This document shows positions 8,817-17,263 of a stretch of DNA of 64,000 bases, one piece after another (position 1 is the first letter of the stretch; every line of letters begins with the position of its first letter). Location of the stretch: positions 682,001 through 746,000 of the forward strand of contig JAIOUW010000002.1 of assembly GCA_019931105.1 (NCBI GenBank), in the 5' to 3' direction. The DNA is from Flavobacteriaceae bacterium NBU2977. GTDB taxonomy: Bacteria > Bacteroidota > Bacteroidia > Flavobacteriales > Flavobacteriaceae. The notes beneath the pieces were generated by a model that ran no database searches, had not been told where the DNA came from, and was given only the letters and a program-made list of their open reading frames with translations. The position numbers and the translations under genes were made by a program.

Positions 8817-8960
8817 ACAAGTTAATCGCGGAACAACGAATGGTGATTTTAGAGTTCTGAACCGAATTCCACGTTCTACGTTCCTTAATCCATAATTCCA
8901 TATTCGTTGATCATCAATTCTCCGTTCGTCAATCCAAAAATCTTCAATCCTCAATTATCA
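8817..8960. repeat. Pyrimidine-rich degenerate short repeats upstream of priA
   Basis: The stretch between the DUF2147 gene and priA is built of short degenerate units ending in TTC, TCC or ATTC (ACGTTCT, ACGTTCC, TTAATCC, ATAATTCC, TCAATTC, TCAATCC, TTCAATCC, TCAATT), close to a seven- to eight-base period. It has no open frame of its own and no strong hairpin. Another heptamer repeat of similar style lies at 42426-42456, again between two minus-strand genes. Confidence 0.45.
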
Positions 8961-9392
8961 TTATCCTTCGACGCGTATCCAGGTTTGGGTGCGGTAGATG
9001 AAAGCCAAATAGCCCCTGACCTTAAGTTCGTTCGCATTGTCAGGATTCAACCATATCTTGCAGCGAAAGGTCATTGCCTGCTCGGGGTCGAAAAGGGTCT
9101 TTCCCTTCCACTCGCCGTCCTCGTTCTCTTCAAGTCCTTCTATAATGGTCATACCTACCACGGGTTTGTCCTTTCTATCCCCATCGCATTTTACGCAAAG
9201 GGCATACTCTTTTCCTTTTTCAACTATTTTGACAACATCACCGTACATAAGGCCATTTTTTTCGTAAATCGATATTATCGCCTTGGGATTTCCGGTACGG
9301 TCGTCAATGGTCTTCCATTTTCCGAACACGCTTTGCGATGATACCCAAAAACTGGTACTCATCAACATTATTATCAAAATGGCCCTGTTCAT
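8961..9392 (-). CDS. DUF2147 domain protein, exported
   Basis: The 143-residue product has a signal peptide (about residues 1-19, ending FWVSSQ). A small beta-rich DUF2147 domain follows, opening with VFGKWKTIDDRTG and containing CVKCDGDRKDKPVVGM with a CxxC pair. DUF2147 is a periplasmic or outer-membrane-associated family of unknown function. It begins one base after the stop of the YihY-type gene, so the two are co-transcribed with nadC as a three-gene operon. Confidence 0.88.
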   Translation of the reverse strand: MNRAILIIMLMSTSFWVSSQSVFGKWKTIDDRTGNPKAIISIYEKNGLMYGDVVKIVEKGKEYALCVKCDGDRKDKPVVGMTIIEGLEENEDGEWKGKTLFDPEQAMTFRCKIWLNPDNANELKVRGYLAFIYRTQTWIRVEG

Positions 9393-9393
9393 G

Positions 9394-10359
9394 CTATTTA
9401 TCTTGTTTAAAAGTCTTGCGCAACGAATTCAAAGAAGCGTTCAATTCGAATCCGAGTAGCAATATATTCGAATTTAACCAAATAAATACCATGAGTATCA
9501 ATAAACCGCCCAAGGCTCCGTACAACTCGTTATAGCGCGCAAATTTTTCAACATATATTCCAAATAAGTACGAGGTTATGGTGAACAGAATGGTCGTCAT
9601 CAATGCCCCGATTGAAAAAAACTTGGCTTCCTTGCCTTCACGGGTACCAAAATAATAGAGTATCGCCGTGGTCAGATACGCCAAGAGCACAAAAAACAAA
9701 AACTGGACGATCTTCAATAGAAAAATATCATCGTTGTCAAGAACGACGCCATACACATTTTCCATAAACTCCCTATAAAACTGTGCCGTGTAGAACTCGA
9801 AATAAAGAAAGACGGCCGCCCCGATAATCAATAGAATGGAAAGCATAAGGCCAATTCCTAAGGCGTATAGGTATTGCCGGAAAAAATTACGCGTTAGGTT
9901 CACATGGTATGAATGTTCGAATCCGCCGAAAATGGCGTTTACCCCGTTCGCCATAAGTAAAATCGAGATAAGAAAGGAAGAAGACAAAAGCCCCCCACTC
10001 TTTTGCTCTTTGATCTGCTCATAAATTCCGCCAAAATAGTCGTTGGTCGCCGAAGGCAAAAACGATTCTAAAAATTCAGGGAAACGGGTATCGAAGTTTT
10101 CAAGATTTATGTAAGGCACCAAATACGGGACCAAGGTGATAAGAAAGATCAACAACGGAAACAACGCCATAAAAAGACTGAACGCTATGGCACTCGCACG
10201 TGTCGACAACGCCCCTTGTACAATACCCAAAAAGTACATTTCGATAAGATCATAAAAAGAAAGTCCTTCAAAAGCGCGAAGTTTTATTTTTTTCAAGAGC
10301 CGAACCGCCCAATTAATAACGGGAATCTTGTCAAGCTTCTCTTCAATCTCTATCGACAT
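9394..10359 (-). CDS. YihY/BrkB-family inner membrane protein
   Basis: The 321-residue protein shows six predicted hydrophobic segments and the family features near the N-terminus (ASAIAFSLFMALFPLLIFLI) and the C-terminus (LYGALGGLLILMVFIWLNSNILLLG). YihY/BrkB proteins were once misnamed ribonuclease BN; their function remains uncertain. Its ATG directly abuts the nadC stop (TAG followed by ATG), and the DUF2147 gene follows after one base, so translation is likely coupled. Confidence 0.92.
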   Translation of the reverse strand: MSIEIEEKLDKIPVINWAVRLLKKIKLRAFEGLSFYDLIEMYFLGIVQGALSTRASAIAFSLFMALFPLLIFLITLVPYLVPYINLENFDTRFPEFLESFLPSATNDYFGGIYEQIKEQKSGGLLSSSFLISILLMANGVNAIFGGFEHSYHVNLTRNFFRQYLYALGIGLMLSILLIIGAAVFLYFEFYTAQFYREFMENVYGVVLDNDDIFLLKIVQFLFFVLLAYLTTAILYYFGTREGKEAKFFSIGALMTTILFTITSYLFGIYVEKFARYNELYGALGGLLILMVFIWLNSNILLLGFELNASLNSLRKTFKQDK

Positions 10360-11217
10360 CTATACCGCTTTTAGGCTCAGGTCCATATTATAGACCGAAT
10401 GTGTCAACGCGCCCGATGAGATATAATCGACCCCGCATTCGGCATACTTGCGAATGGTTCTTTCATTGATTCCGCCAGAAGATTCGGTCAGGCATTTGTC
10501 CCCGATGAGTTCGACGGCCTTTCGCGTATCCTCGAAATTGAAATTATCGATCAAGATGCGGTAAATACCATCAGACTCTAGAATTTCCCTGATTTCATTC
10601 AAATTACGGGCCTCTACGATTATTTTTAAGTCCCTTTCGGTATCTTTCAAGTATTGTTTGGTCTTCGCGATTGCCTTCGTAATCCCCCCTGCAAAATCGA
10701 TATGATTGTCCTTGAGCATGATCATATCGTACAATGCAAATCTGTGGTTTTCTCCACCTCCTATCTTTACCGCCCATTTTTCTAAGGCACGTATACCCGG
10801 TGTAGTCTTGCGGGTATCCAAGATTTTCGTATTCGTGCCTTCCAAAAGCTTAACAAAAGAATTCGTTTTGGTCGCAATGGCACTCATACGTTGCATCGCG
10901 TTCAAGACAAGACGCTCGGCCTTTAAAATACTTTGTGAACTGCCCTCTACATAGAAGGCGATATCACCGTATTTTACCGGTGTTCCATCCTTGATTTGAA
11001 CATTTAACTCCAGTTCTGGATCCACATATTCGAACACCTGACGAGCAAAATCCACACCCGCCAAAATACCATCGGCCTTGACCAACAATTTTGCCTTACC
11101 GGTGGCATTTGAGGGTATACAGGCCAAGGAGCTGTGGTCGCCATCACCTACATCCTCTCGAATGGCATTCTTGATGATACCTTCTATCTCTTCTTGAAAC
11201 TTCGTTGCTGAAATCAT
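10360..11217 (-). CDS. nadC: Nicotinate-nucleotide pyrophosphorylase (carboxylating)
   Basis: The 285-residue enzyme converts quinolinate and PRPP to nicotinate mononucleotide in de novo NAD synthesis. Signature elements are DHSS near residue 25, the RKTTPGIRALEKWAVKIGGGENHR block, and the SSGGINERTIRKYAECGVDYISSGALTHS C-terminal barrel segment. The frame extends 15 codons upstream to 11262, but MISATKFQEEIEG at 11217 gives the family's usual length and start. It heads the operon nadC - yihY type - DUF2147. nadA and nadB are not in the window. Confidence 0.96.
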   Translation of the reverse strand: MISATKFQEEIEGIIKNAIREDVGDGDHSSLACIPSNATGKAKLLVKADGILAGVDFARQVFEYVDPELELNVQIKDGTPVKYGDIAFYVEGSSQSILKAERLVLNAMQRMSAIATKTNSFVKLLEGTNTKILDTRKTTPGIRALEKWAVKIGGGENHRFALYDMIMLKDNHIDFAGGITKAIAKTKQYLKDTERDLKIIVEARNLNEIREILESDGIYRILIDNFNFEDTRKAVELIGDKCLTESSGGINERTIRKYAECGVDYISSGALTHSVYNMDLSLKAV

Positions 11218-11289
11218 AGATACTGCATTGATCCGTGCTAAAATACTAAAAACAAAACCCAAAACTCATTTGGGATAATCTGAAAATTC

Positions 11290-11297
11290 TATTTTTG
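11290..11297 (+). promoter_or_regulatory. -7 box of rlmH immediately at the start codon
   Basis: TATTTTTG at 11290-11297 fits TAnnTTTG and ends only four bases before the ATG at 11302. A TTTG at 11269-11272 lies 17 bases upstream, slightly short of the usual spacer. If used, the transcript would begin at or next to the start codon and be leaderless. Confidence 0.5.
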
Positions 11298-11301
11298 GAT
11301 T

Positions 11302-11775
11302 ATGATGATACGCCTTCTCGCCATTGGCAAAACGGATAGCAAACCTTTGCAGGAACTGATCTCGGCATATGAAGATCGTTTGAAGCACTATGTGAAATTC
11401 GAACTCGAAATCGTACCCGACCTGAAAAATGCCAAAAACCTTTCGGAAAACAGGCAGAAAGAACTCGAGGGGGAAATGCTATTGAAAAAAATAAACACCA
11501 CCGATATACTTGTTCTTTTGGACGAAAAGGGAAAGCATTATTCTTCAGTCGATTTCTCGCAATACCTGCAAAAGAAGATGAACTCTGGCATCAAACAGTT
11601 TGTCTTCGCCATTGGTGGGCCTTATGGCTTCAGTGATGCCGTCCACAAAAAAGCACAGGGGAAAGTCGGTTTATCAAAAATGACCTTTTCACACCAGATG
11701 GTACGGCTTTTTGCCGTCGAGCAGATTTATCGTGCCTTTACGATCCTGAAGAACGAACCGTACCACCATCGATGA
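11302..11775 (+). CDS. rlmH: 23S rRNA (pseudouridine(1915)-N3)-methyltransferase
   Basis: The 157-residue SPOUT methyltransferase methylates pseudouridine 1915 in helix 69 of 23S rRNA. It begins LLAIGKTDSKPLQ, has the LLDEKGKHYSS segment, the FAIGGPYGFSDAV cofactor knot, and the C-terminal LSKMTFSHQMVRLFAVEQIYRAFTIL. The start may be the ATG at 11302 or at 11305. Its stop overlaps the ATG of the following methyltransferase remnant by four bases (ATGA), which suggests translational coupling. Confidence 0.97.
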   Translation: MMIRLLAIGKTDSKPLQELISAYEDRLKHYVKFELEIVPDLKNAKNLSENRQKELEGEMLLKKINTTDILVLLDEKGKHYSSVDFSQYLQKKMNSGIKQFVFAIGGPYGFSDAVHKKAQGKVGLSKMTFSHQMVRLFAVEQIYRAFTILKNEPYHHR

Positions 11776-12230
11776 AAAAGACGATCGACCTTTTCTCGGC
11801 ACAGGCGAAACTATACAAAAAGTACCGCCCACACTACCCCGAGGAATTTTTTAATGAGATTCTCGGTCTTGTCAAAAATCGTTCTGGTTGTTGGGATTGT
11901 GGAACGGGCAACGGACATTTTTATCGCGAAACCATAGGACCCTATTGGAACGAACAACGCAGGCACATTGACTCAAAATATGAAACGATCGATTTTCCTT
12001 TTGATGAAATCGAACTATCAAAACCGTATCACATTGAGGCCCTAATGAACCTGTCGCAACTCGAAGGGTATTTCAACACTTGGTCAAGTGTTCAGAACTA
12101 TAAAAAGAAAAATCGAGAAAATTCCGTGGGTGATTTGATTAAGGAGCTCAAAAAATACTGGGGCAACCAAAGTTCCGCTAAAACAATAACATTTCCCATG
12201 TTTAGCAAGATAGGTATCGTTAAAAAATAG
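11772..12230 (+). CDS. Class I SAM methyltransferase with large in-frame internal deletion
   Basis: The 152-residue frame starts like a class I methyltransferase (DLFSAQAKLYKKYRPHYP, then motif I as WDCGTGNG, near residues 42-49). It then jumps straight to a region that lies well after the Rossmann fold in full-length relatives (FYRETIGPYWNEQRRHIDSKYETIDFPF and the C-terminal NYKKKNRENSVGDLIKELKKYWG). From family knowledge such proteins are about 240-260 residues, so roughly 100 residues covering motifs II-IV are missing at about 11917. The frame is intact across the junction and both ends look well kept. Without the acidic motif II and the substrate residues it is unlikely to be an active enzyme. 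The gene overlaps rlmH by four bases. It is listed as a CDS because it remains open; a pseudogene label would also be fair. Confidence 0.7.
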   Translation: MKKTIDLFSAQAKLYKKYRPHYPEEFFNEILGLVKNRSGCWDCGTGNGHFYRETIGPYWNEQRRHIDSKYETIDFPFDEIELSKPYHIEALMNLSQLEGYFNTWSSVQNYKKKNRENSVGDLIKELKKYWGNQSSAKTITFPMFSKIGIVKK

Positions 12231-12344
12231 TGCTACCTACTAATACCAACTAACACTCGGTCAGGACGGGCACAACGCCTATGGAAAATACTTCTTGACA
12301 AATCTCCTACTTATATGAGAGTTTTGGACGAATACCAGTTGCGG

Positions 12345-12962
12345 TTAATATTCTGTCAAAATCATTTTATTTAATTTCCGTGAATATTTAGTCAAGAATA
12401 TTTTTTTGCTCTTCACAGAGTCGATAATCATAAATTCCGTACTGTCGCTAAAAATCAATTCTAATACATCAATAGAATGTATAGATTTTAGTTTCCAATA
12501 TCCCCCCATTTTGGAATTAACCAAAAGAGTAGAGTCTGCTTCGAAAACATAAGTGTTCTGCAAAGCTTTATTTTCATATCTTTTTCCAGAAATGTTTATA
12601 CTCTTGTTTTCAAAATTTCCATTGTACCTCCTATAGACAAGGTTAAACTCCTCCATTTGCGGATTCGATAAAACCAAACTGTCTTCTGAGAACGATTCAA
12701 TATTAAATCCGGGATGCGATGGTGAAAGTGGAACAATTTTATTTCCTTTTCGAATAAATTCGAACGATTGTTTTTTATGTTTTTGACCTAGTACATAGTT
12801 AGTAAATTCTTTTTTGTCAAAAACGATTAAGGTATTTAAGCTATGGTATGACTTGGTCCCATTTATATTGAGAGAGTTATATTGTCCAATCCAAACTCCT
12901 TCTATGTTCTCTGTTTGACAAGAAAGCAAAAAAGTAACGGAAATTGCTAGGAGTTTCTTCAT
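12345..12962 (-). CDS. Lipoprotein of unknown function, AT-rich
   Basis: The 205-residue product starts with a lipoprotein signal (MKKLLAISVTFLLSC, Cys15), continues IEGVWIGQYNS, which is reminiscent of lipocalin-like or copper-resistance-NlpE-like small beta proteins, and is rich in beta-strand patterns. I do not recognise the family. The gene is visibly more AT-rich than serA beside it, and the 114 bases between it and the methyltransferase remnant contain no gene, so it may be an insertion. Its start lies 21 bases downstream of the serA stop on the same strand. Confidence 0.7.
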   Translation of the reverse strand: MKKLLAISVTFLLSCQTENIEGVWIGQYNSLNINGTKSYHSLNTLIVFDKKEFTNYVLGQKHKKQSFEFIRKGNKIVPLSPSHPGFNIESFSEDSLVLSNPQMEEFNLVYRRYNGNFENKSINISGKRYENKALQNTYVFEADSTLLVNSKMGGYWKLKSIHSIDVLELIFSDSTEFMIIDSVKSKKIFLTKYSRKLNKMILTEY

Positions 12963-12983
12963 ATAAGCTTAAAGTAACTTGCT

Positions 12984-14876
12984 TTAATAAAGCACCCTGA
13001 ACTTAATGGTGTGATCCACCTTTTTAAGTGCTTTGACCACCTCTTTGTTATACTCTTTGTCAAGATCGGTAATAACGTAGCCTACCTCGTTATCTGTGGA
13101 TAAGTATTGTCCGATAATATTCATTTCATACTTGGCCAGAACCTCGTTGATACGGGCCATAATACCGGGAACATTTTTGTGAATATGCAAGAAACGATGC
13201 GCATTCTGTTGTTTCGGCAACCTGATATTCGGAAAGTTAACGGCATCAACGGTATTGCCCGAATTGATATAATCCATTATTTTGTTGGGAACGAAATCGG
13301 CGATATTGCGTTGCGCCTCTTCCGTGCTTCCACCGATATGCGGCGTCAATATCACGTTGTCCAAACCTTGCAGTTCGGTTTCGAACTTTCCATTGCTTCT
13401 AGGCTCTTCAGGATAAACATCGACGGCAGCGCCACTTAACTTACCTGATTTAAGTGCATTGACAAGAGCTTCGATATCCACTACGAATCCTCTGGAGAGA
13501 TTGATTAGGATCGCCCCCTTTTTCATCTGCCCGATCTCGCGCTCACCAATGAAGTTCTTGTTCGCCTTATTGTCGTCGATATGCAACGTTACAACATCCG
13601 AGACGTTCAATAAGTCTTCGAGCGTATTACATTTGACCGCATTGCCCAATGCCAGTTTATCATCAATGTCATAATAATAAACCCGCATACCAAGGGCCTC
13701 CGCCAAAACGGACAATTGTTTTCCGATGTTGCCATAGCCTACGATCCCTATATTCTTGCCTCGCACCTCGCGCGAATTGGCCGCGGTCTTGTTCCATTGG
13801 CCATTATGGATCTCGGTACTTCTTGGAAAGATGCTGCGCATTAGCATGATTATCTGCCCGATGGCCAGTTCGACTACCGATCGCGTATTGCTGTAAGGTG
13901 CGTTAAAGACCACCACGCCCTTTTTCTTGCAGGTTTCGAGATCGATCTGGGTGGTACCGATACAAAAGGCGCCCACTACCAATAATTTATTCGCGGCATT
14001 TAAGACATTCTGTGTCACCTGTGTTTTTGACCGGATTCCCAAAACGTGTACCCCTTTGATTTTTTCAATAAGTTCTTCTTCAGGCAAGGCCTTGTCTACC
14101 AGTTCTACGGAAAACCCATCTTCGGAAAGGTTTTCGAATGCGGCAGGATGCACATTTTCAAGCAACAAAATTTTTATTCTATTCTTGGGATAGGAAATAT
14201 TTCGCGGCAGGTCGTTCACAAATAAAAATTCATCCAAATTAGGGGCTACGTGATCCGCATTATTGGCCGCCTTGTCTCGATGCACATTTTCGGTATAGGC
14301 GAAAAATTTATCGGCAATACCGGCCTCGCGCATTACATAGTCGCTATAGCCATCACCGATAACCTGCACTTCTCCTTCAAGATCCATCTGTCTAAGGCAA
14401 TCGATTTTTCCGTTGTGCCTTGATAACGGATTCGCTTCATCGAAACCGATAATGTTTCCTTCATTATCGAATTTGAAGGTATTCGCATATACCCGTTCAG
14501 AAGGAATGTTGTATTCTTCGACGATAGGGTCGATAAACTCTTTGAAGCCGCAGGAAATCACATAAATATCCTGAGAAAACTTTTCAAAGAACTCTTTGTT
14601 CGATTCAATTGATTTAGAGATTTTTTGGCGCAATTCTTTTACCAGACCATCCAAATCTGACCTGTTGGCATTCAACAATCTGATGCGCCGCTCCAAAGAC
14701 TCGGTGAACGAAATATCGCCATCGATCCCTAAATTGGTGATTTTCTGTATTTCATTAATGACCTCATCTTTGTTCGATTTGCCCTGCAAGGTCATTTCGG
14801 CCAATACATCAAGGGCCTCGACCCTTGTCAAGGTACTATCAAAGTCAAAAACATACTTTCTGCCCACCTCTACCAT
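12984..14876 (-). CDS. serA: Fused phosphoserine phosphatase-like HAD / D-3-phosphoglycerate dehydrogenase
   Basis: The 630-residue protein joins two enzymes of serine biosynthesis. Residues about 5-215 form a HAD phosphatase of the SerB type, with DFDST (Asp11 nucleophile, Asp13), SCGFKEF and IGDGYSDYVMREAG. Residues about 230-540 form 3-phosphoglycerate dehydrogenase, with NAD-binding GYGNIGKQ, catalytic Arg in NLSRGFVVD, Glu in YPEEP and His in LTPHIGGST. The C-terminal 80 residues form an ACT-type domain (NVPGIMARINEVLAKYEMNI) that in SerA senses serine. The first and third enzymatic steps of the pathway would thus be on one chain; serC is not in the window. The fusion length is usual in flavobacteria. 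Confidence 0.93.
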   Translation of the reverse strand: MVEVGRKYVFDFDSTLTRVEALDVLAEMTLQGKSNKDEVINEIQKITNLGIDGDISFTESLERRIRLLNANRSDLDGLVKELRQKISKSIESNKEFFEKFSQDIYVISCGFKEFIDPIVEEYNIPSERVYANTFKFDNEGNIIGFDEANPLSRHNGKIDCLRQMDLEGEVQVIGDGYSDYVMREAGIADKFFAYTENVHRDKAANNADHVAPNLDEFLFVNDLPRNISYPKNRIKILLLENVHPAAFENLSEDGFSVELVDKALPEEELIEKIKGVHVLGIRSKTQVTQNVLNAANKLLVVGAFCIGTTQIDLETCKKKGVVVFNAPYSNTRSVVELAIGQIIMLMRSIFPRSTEIHNGQWNKTAANSREVRGKNIGIVGYGNIGKQLSVLAEALGMRVYYYDIDDKLALGNAVKCNTLEDLLNVSDVVTLHIDDNKANKNFIGEREIGQMKKGAILINLSRGFVVDIEALVNALKSGKLSGAAVDVYPEEPRSNGKFETELQGLDNVILTPHIGGSTEEAQRNIADFVPNKIMDYINSGNTVDAVNFPNIRLPKQQNAHRFLHIHKNVPGIMARINEVLAKYEMNIIGQYLSTDNEVGYVITDLDKEYNKEVVKALKKVDHTIKFRVLY

Positions 14877-14985
14877 TTTTTTATTGAAATTAAGCCGTAA
14901 AAATAAAGATTAATACCATTGGCCACAGGGTAATGTTATCAAAAGTTACCCCTATAACCAATAGGTCTTGTTTTGGTACAAAATT

Positions 14986-16143
14986 CTATTGTGAATCGGT
15001 AATTTCCCTTATAAAATCAAATTCTTTTTGAGAATACGGCGTACCGTCTTGGCGCAGAATATCGTGATGCCAGATTTCGGGTTCGGCGGTAAATGTAGAA
15101 TCCCAGCTTACCCAAGGGTAGATGGTGTTGCTTTTTCCGGCCACAAAACCCCAATTGATGGCGGCAATCTTATCTTCTTTTAAAATAGGCATTACCGTTT
15201 CAAAAGTATTGCCCGATCCACGCGCCACATATTCAGTGCACAACAGGGGCCGCTCATAATTCTTGAGTTCCTCGATCTTGCGCCTTACATCGTCCATATT
15301 GCCATCATAGGCGTGAAACGAGATAACATCGGAATGTTCGACCATATATCTATCCAAGGCGGGGAGGCTGTCGGGGTTGCCCCAATGCGCTATGTCTCCG
15401 CGCCAGATTCCGGTTGTCAGCGGTTGGGTAGGCATCGCTTCCCTAGACCATTTGAACACTTTCTTCAACAGTGCCAGCGAATAAATATGCTTGTTCTTAA
15501 CCTCCAACTCTTTTCTTCCCGGTTGTCCCGCAACGTTGTCAGGCTCGTTATAAATGTCCCAAACAAGTACCCGGTCATCATTGGCGAACTTATTGACCAC
15601 TCCCTTTATATAGCCTTTCAATTCATCATGTCGCGTGGAATCTCCCAATATCTCGGCACCAGGTGCCTGTACCCAACCCGAATTGTGTACATGGGGTGTG
15701 GGTTCGGGTTGCTTGCCCAACTTTGGGATCGGGTGCCAAACGTCGTCCAACAAAACGAACATGGTTTTAATACCATGCCTGTCGGCCATGGTCAAATATT
15801 GATCCAACCGATCTAAAAATCCAACCGAATCTTGCTGCCATAAGAGATTGTGGAGATAAACCCTATGCAGGTTCATACCCAGATCGGCGGACCATTTTAA
15901 TTCTCGATCAATGGTCTCAGGGTCGAAGGTATCGGCCTGCCAAAATTCCAATTGGTTGATAGAACTGCTCGGGTTGAAATTTGCTCCGACCAACCAAGGT
16001 TGTTTTTCATACCATTCCCAAGCTTTTTCCTTTGTCCAACGTACTGAAACAGAAAGCTGTTCTGACGATGGTCTTTGTTCTTTTTTTTCTTCACCACAGG
16101 CGATTATGACCACCATTAAGATTACTGAAATAACCTTTCTCAT
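14986..16143 (-). CDS. Clan-A glycoside hydrolase lipoprotein (cellulase/mannanase-like)
   Basis: The 385-residue product has a lipoprotein signal (VILMVVIIAC, Cys16). A TIM-barrel hydrolase of the GH5-like clan A follows, with the acid/base Glu in VWDIYNEPDN and the nucleophile Glu in RPLLCTEYVARG. The HNLLWQQD and SFHAYDG segments also fit the fold. It is probably attached to the outer membrane or periplasmic face and acts on a beta-linked polysaccharide or oligosaccharide. No SusC/SusD pair is nearby, so it is not in a polysaccharide utilisation locus here. Substrate and exact family cannot be settled by eye. Confidence 0.85.
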   Translation of the reverse strand: MRKVISVILMVVIIACGEEKKEQRPSSEQLSVSVRWTKEKAWEWYEKQPWLVGANFNPSSSINQLEFWQADTFDPETIDRELKWSADLGMNLHRVYLHNLLWQQDSVGFLDRLDQYLTMADRHGIKTMFVLLDDVWHPIPKLGKQPEPTPHVHNSGWVQAPGAEILGDSTRHDELKGYIKGVVNKFANDDRVLVWDIYNEPDNVAGQPGRKELEVKNKHIYSLALLKKVFKWSREAMPTQPLTTGIWRGDIAHWGNPDSLPALDRYMVEHSDVISFHAYDGNMDDVRRKIEELKNYERPLLCTEYVARGSGNTFETVMPILKEDKIAAINWGFVAGKSNTIYPWVSWDSTFTAEPEIWHHDILRQDGTPYSQKEFDFIREITDSQ

Positions 16144-16179
16144 AATGTTTTGAATTTTTAATTGTATGGAAGAATCGTT

Positions 16180-16632
16180 TTAAAACCATCTCCTGACCTG
16201 TGTACAATACTGTTGATAATCCTTTCCAAATTTTTTACTCAGGGCCCGTTCTTCAGGTTGTATTTGAAAGCGGTTCATATAACTCACAAAACTCGCAGCC
16301 AAAAGTACGTTAAAAGCATTGCCCAAGTGAATGCCTAAGCCCAGTAATACCAATAACATAGCAAGATACATAGGGTTTCGCGTGTAAGTATAAACACCTC
16401 TGGTCACCAGTTTCGCGGCCTTTTCAGGTCTTGTCGGGTCGGCCGTGGTTTTTGAAGCGAAAAACTGGATCAAGGAAACAACCCCGACCAAAATACCTGA
16501 AAAAAATAAAAAAGACCCCAAATATATTCTTCCGAAAAAATGAAAATCACCCAAGGGAAAAAATTTATCCAATAGATACATTCCAAACGCAAAAATAATA
16601 AAGATTACGGCAGGCGGTATTTTTAACTCCAT
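16180..16632 (-). CDS. Isoprenylcysteine carboxyl methyltransferase-like membrane protein
   Basis: The 150-residue membrane protein has about four hydrophobic segments and the family signature VTRGVYTYTRNPMYLAMLL. Near the C-terminus is EERALSKKFGKDYQQYCTQVRRWF, matching the SAM-binding region of the ICMT/phospholipid-methyltransferase superfamily. In bacteria the substrate is generally unknown. It lies 36 bases upstream of the glycosidase gene and both are on the minus strand, so co-transcription is possible. Confidence 0.9.
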   Translation of the reverse strand: MELKIPPAVIFIIFAFGMYLLDKFFPLGDFHFFGRIYLGSFLFFSGILVGVVSLIQFFASKTTADPTRPEKAAKLVTRGVYTYTRNPMYLAMLLVLLGLGIHLGNAFNVLLAASFVSYMNRFQIQPEERALSKKFGKDYQQYCTQVRRWF

Positions 16633-16645
16633 GTTATAAAATTAC

Positions 16646-16653
16646 TATTTTTG
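16646..16653 (+). promoter_or_regulatory. -7 box for rdgB
   Basis: TATTTTTG is a perfect TAnnTTTG match 31 bases before the rdgB ATG. The -33 region is poor. The minus-strand ICMT-like gene starts at 16632, so this lies in the divergent promoter region. Confidence 0.55.
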
Positions 16654-16684
16654 AAACATTACTACTTGCATTTTTTTACTTTCA

Positions 16685-17263
16685 ATGAAATTGGTTTTTG
16701 CCACCCATAATCAAAATAAACTTACCGAAGTACAATCTTTGGTTCCCAAAAATATCGAACTCTTATCGTTAAACGATATCGGTTGTCACGATGAAATACC
16801 CGAAACGGGTAAAACTTTGTATGAAAATGCGAAAATAAAGGCCGATTTCGTAACCAAAAACTATGGTTTCGACTGTTTTGCGGATGATACGGGATTACTT
16901 GTTAATGCCCTCAACGGAGCTCCGGGGGTTTATTCCGCCCGCTACGCGGGGGAACAAAGGAATTCAGGTGACAATATGTACAAGCTATTGACCGAACTTG
17001 AAGGCCTAAACGACCGTTCCGCTAAATTCGTTACGGTCATCGCCTTAAACTTAAAGGGTGAACAACAGTACTTTAAAGGTGTTGTCGAAGGCCAGATAAC
17101 AAGTAAAAAGTCGGGGGCCAAAGGCTTCGGTTACGACCCCATTTTTCAGCCCGAGGGATATGACAAGACTTTTGCCGAACTTCCGTTATCCGTCAAGAAC
17201 GCGATAAGCCATCGTGGTAAGGCCATGGAAAAATTAATAGCTTATTTAAAGACAATATTATGA
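16685..17263 (+). CDS. rdgB: Non-canonical purine NTP pyrophosphatase (RdgB/HAM1)
   Basis: The 192-residue protein has the family's N-terminal FATHNQNKLTEVQ, the central FADDTGLLVNALNGAPGVYSARYAG and the C-terminal GFGYDPIFQPEGYDKTFAEL and NAISHRGKA. It cleaves ITP, dITP and XTP to the monophosphate, keeping them out of DNA. The gene overlaps the following DUF4337 gene by four bases (ATGA). Confidence 0.97.
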   Translation: MKLVFATHNQNKLTEVQSLVPKNIELLSLNDIGCHDEIPETGKTLYENAKIKADFVTKNYGFDCFADDTGLLVNALNGAPGVYSARYAGEQRNSGDNMYKLLTELEGLNDRSAKFVTVIALNLKGEQQYFKGVVEGQITSKKSGAKGFGYDPIFQPEGYDKTFAELPLSVKNAISHRGKAMEKLIAYLKTIL

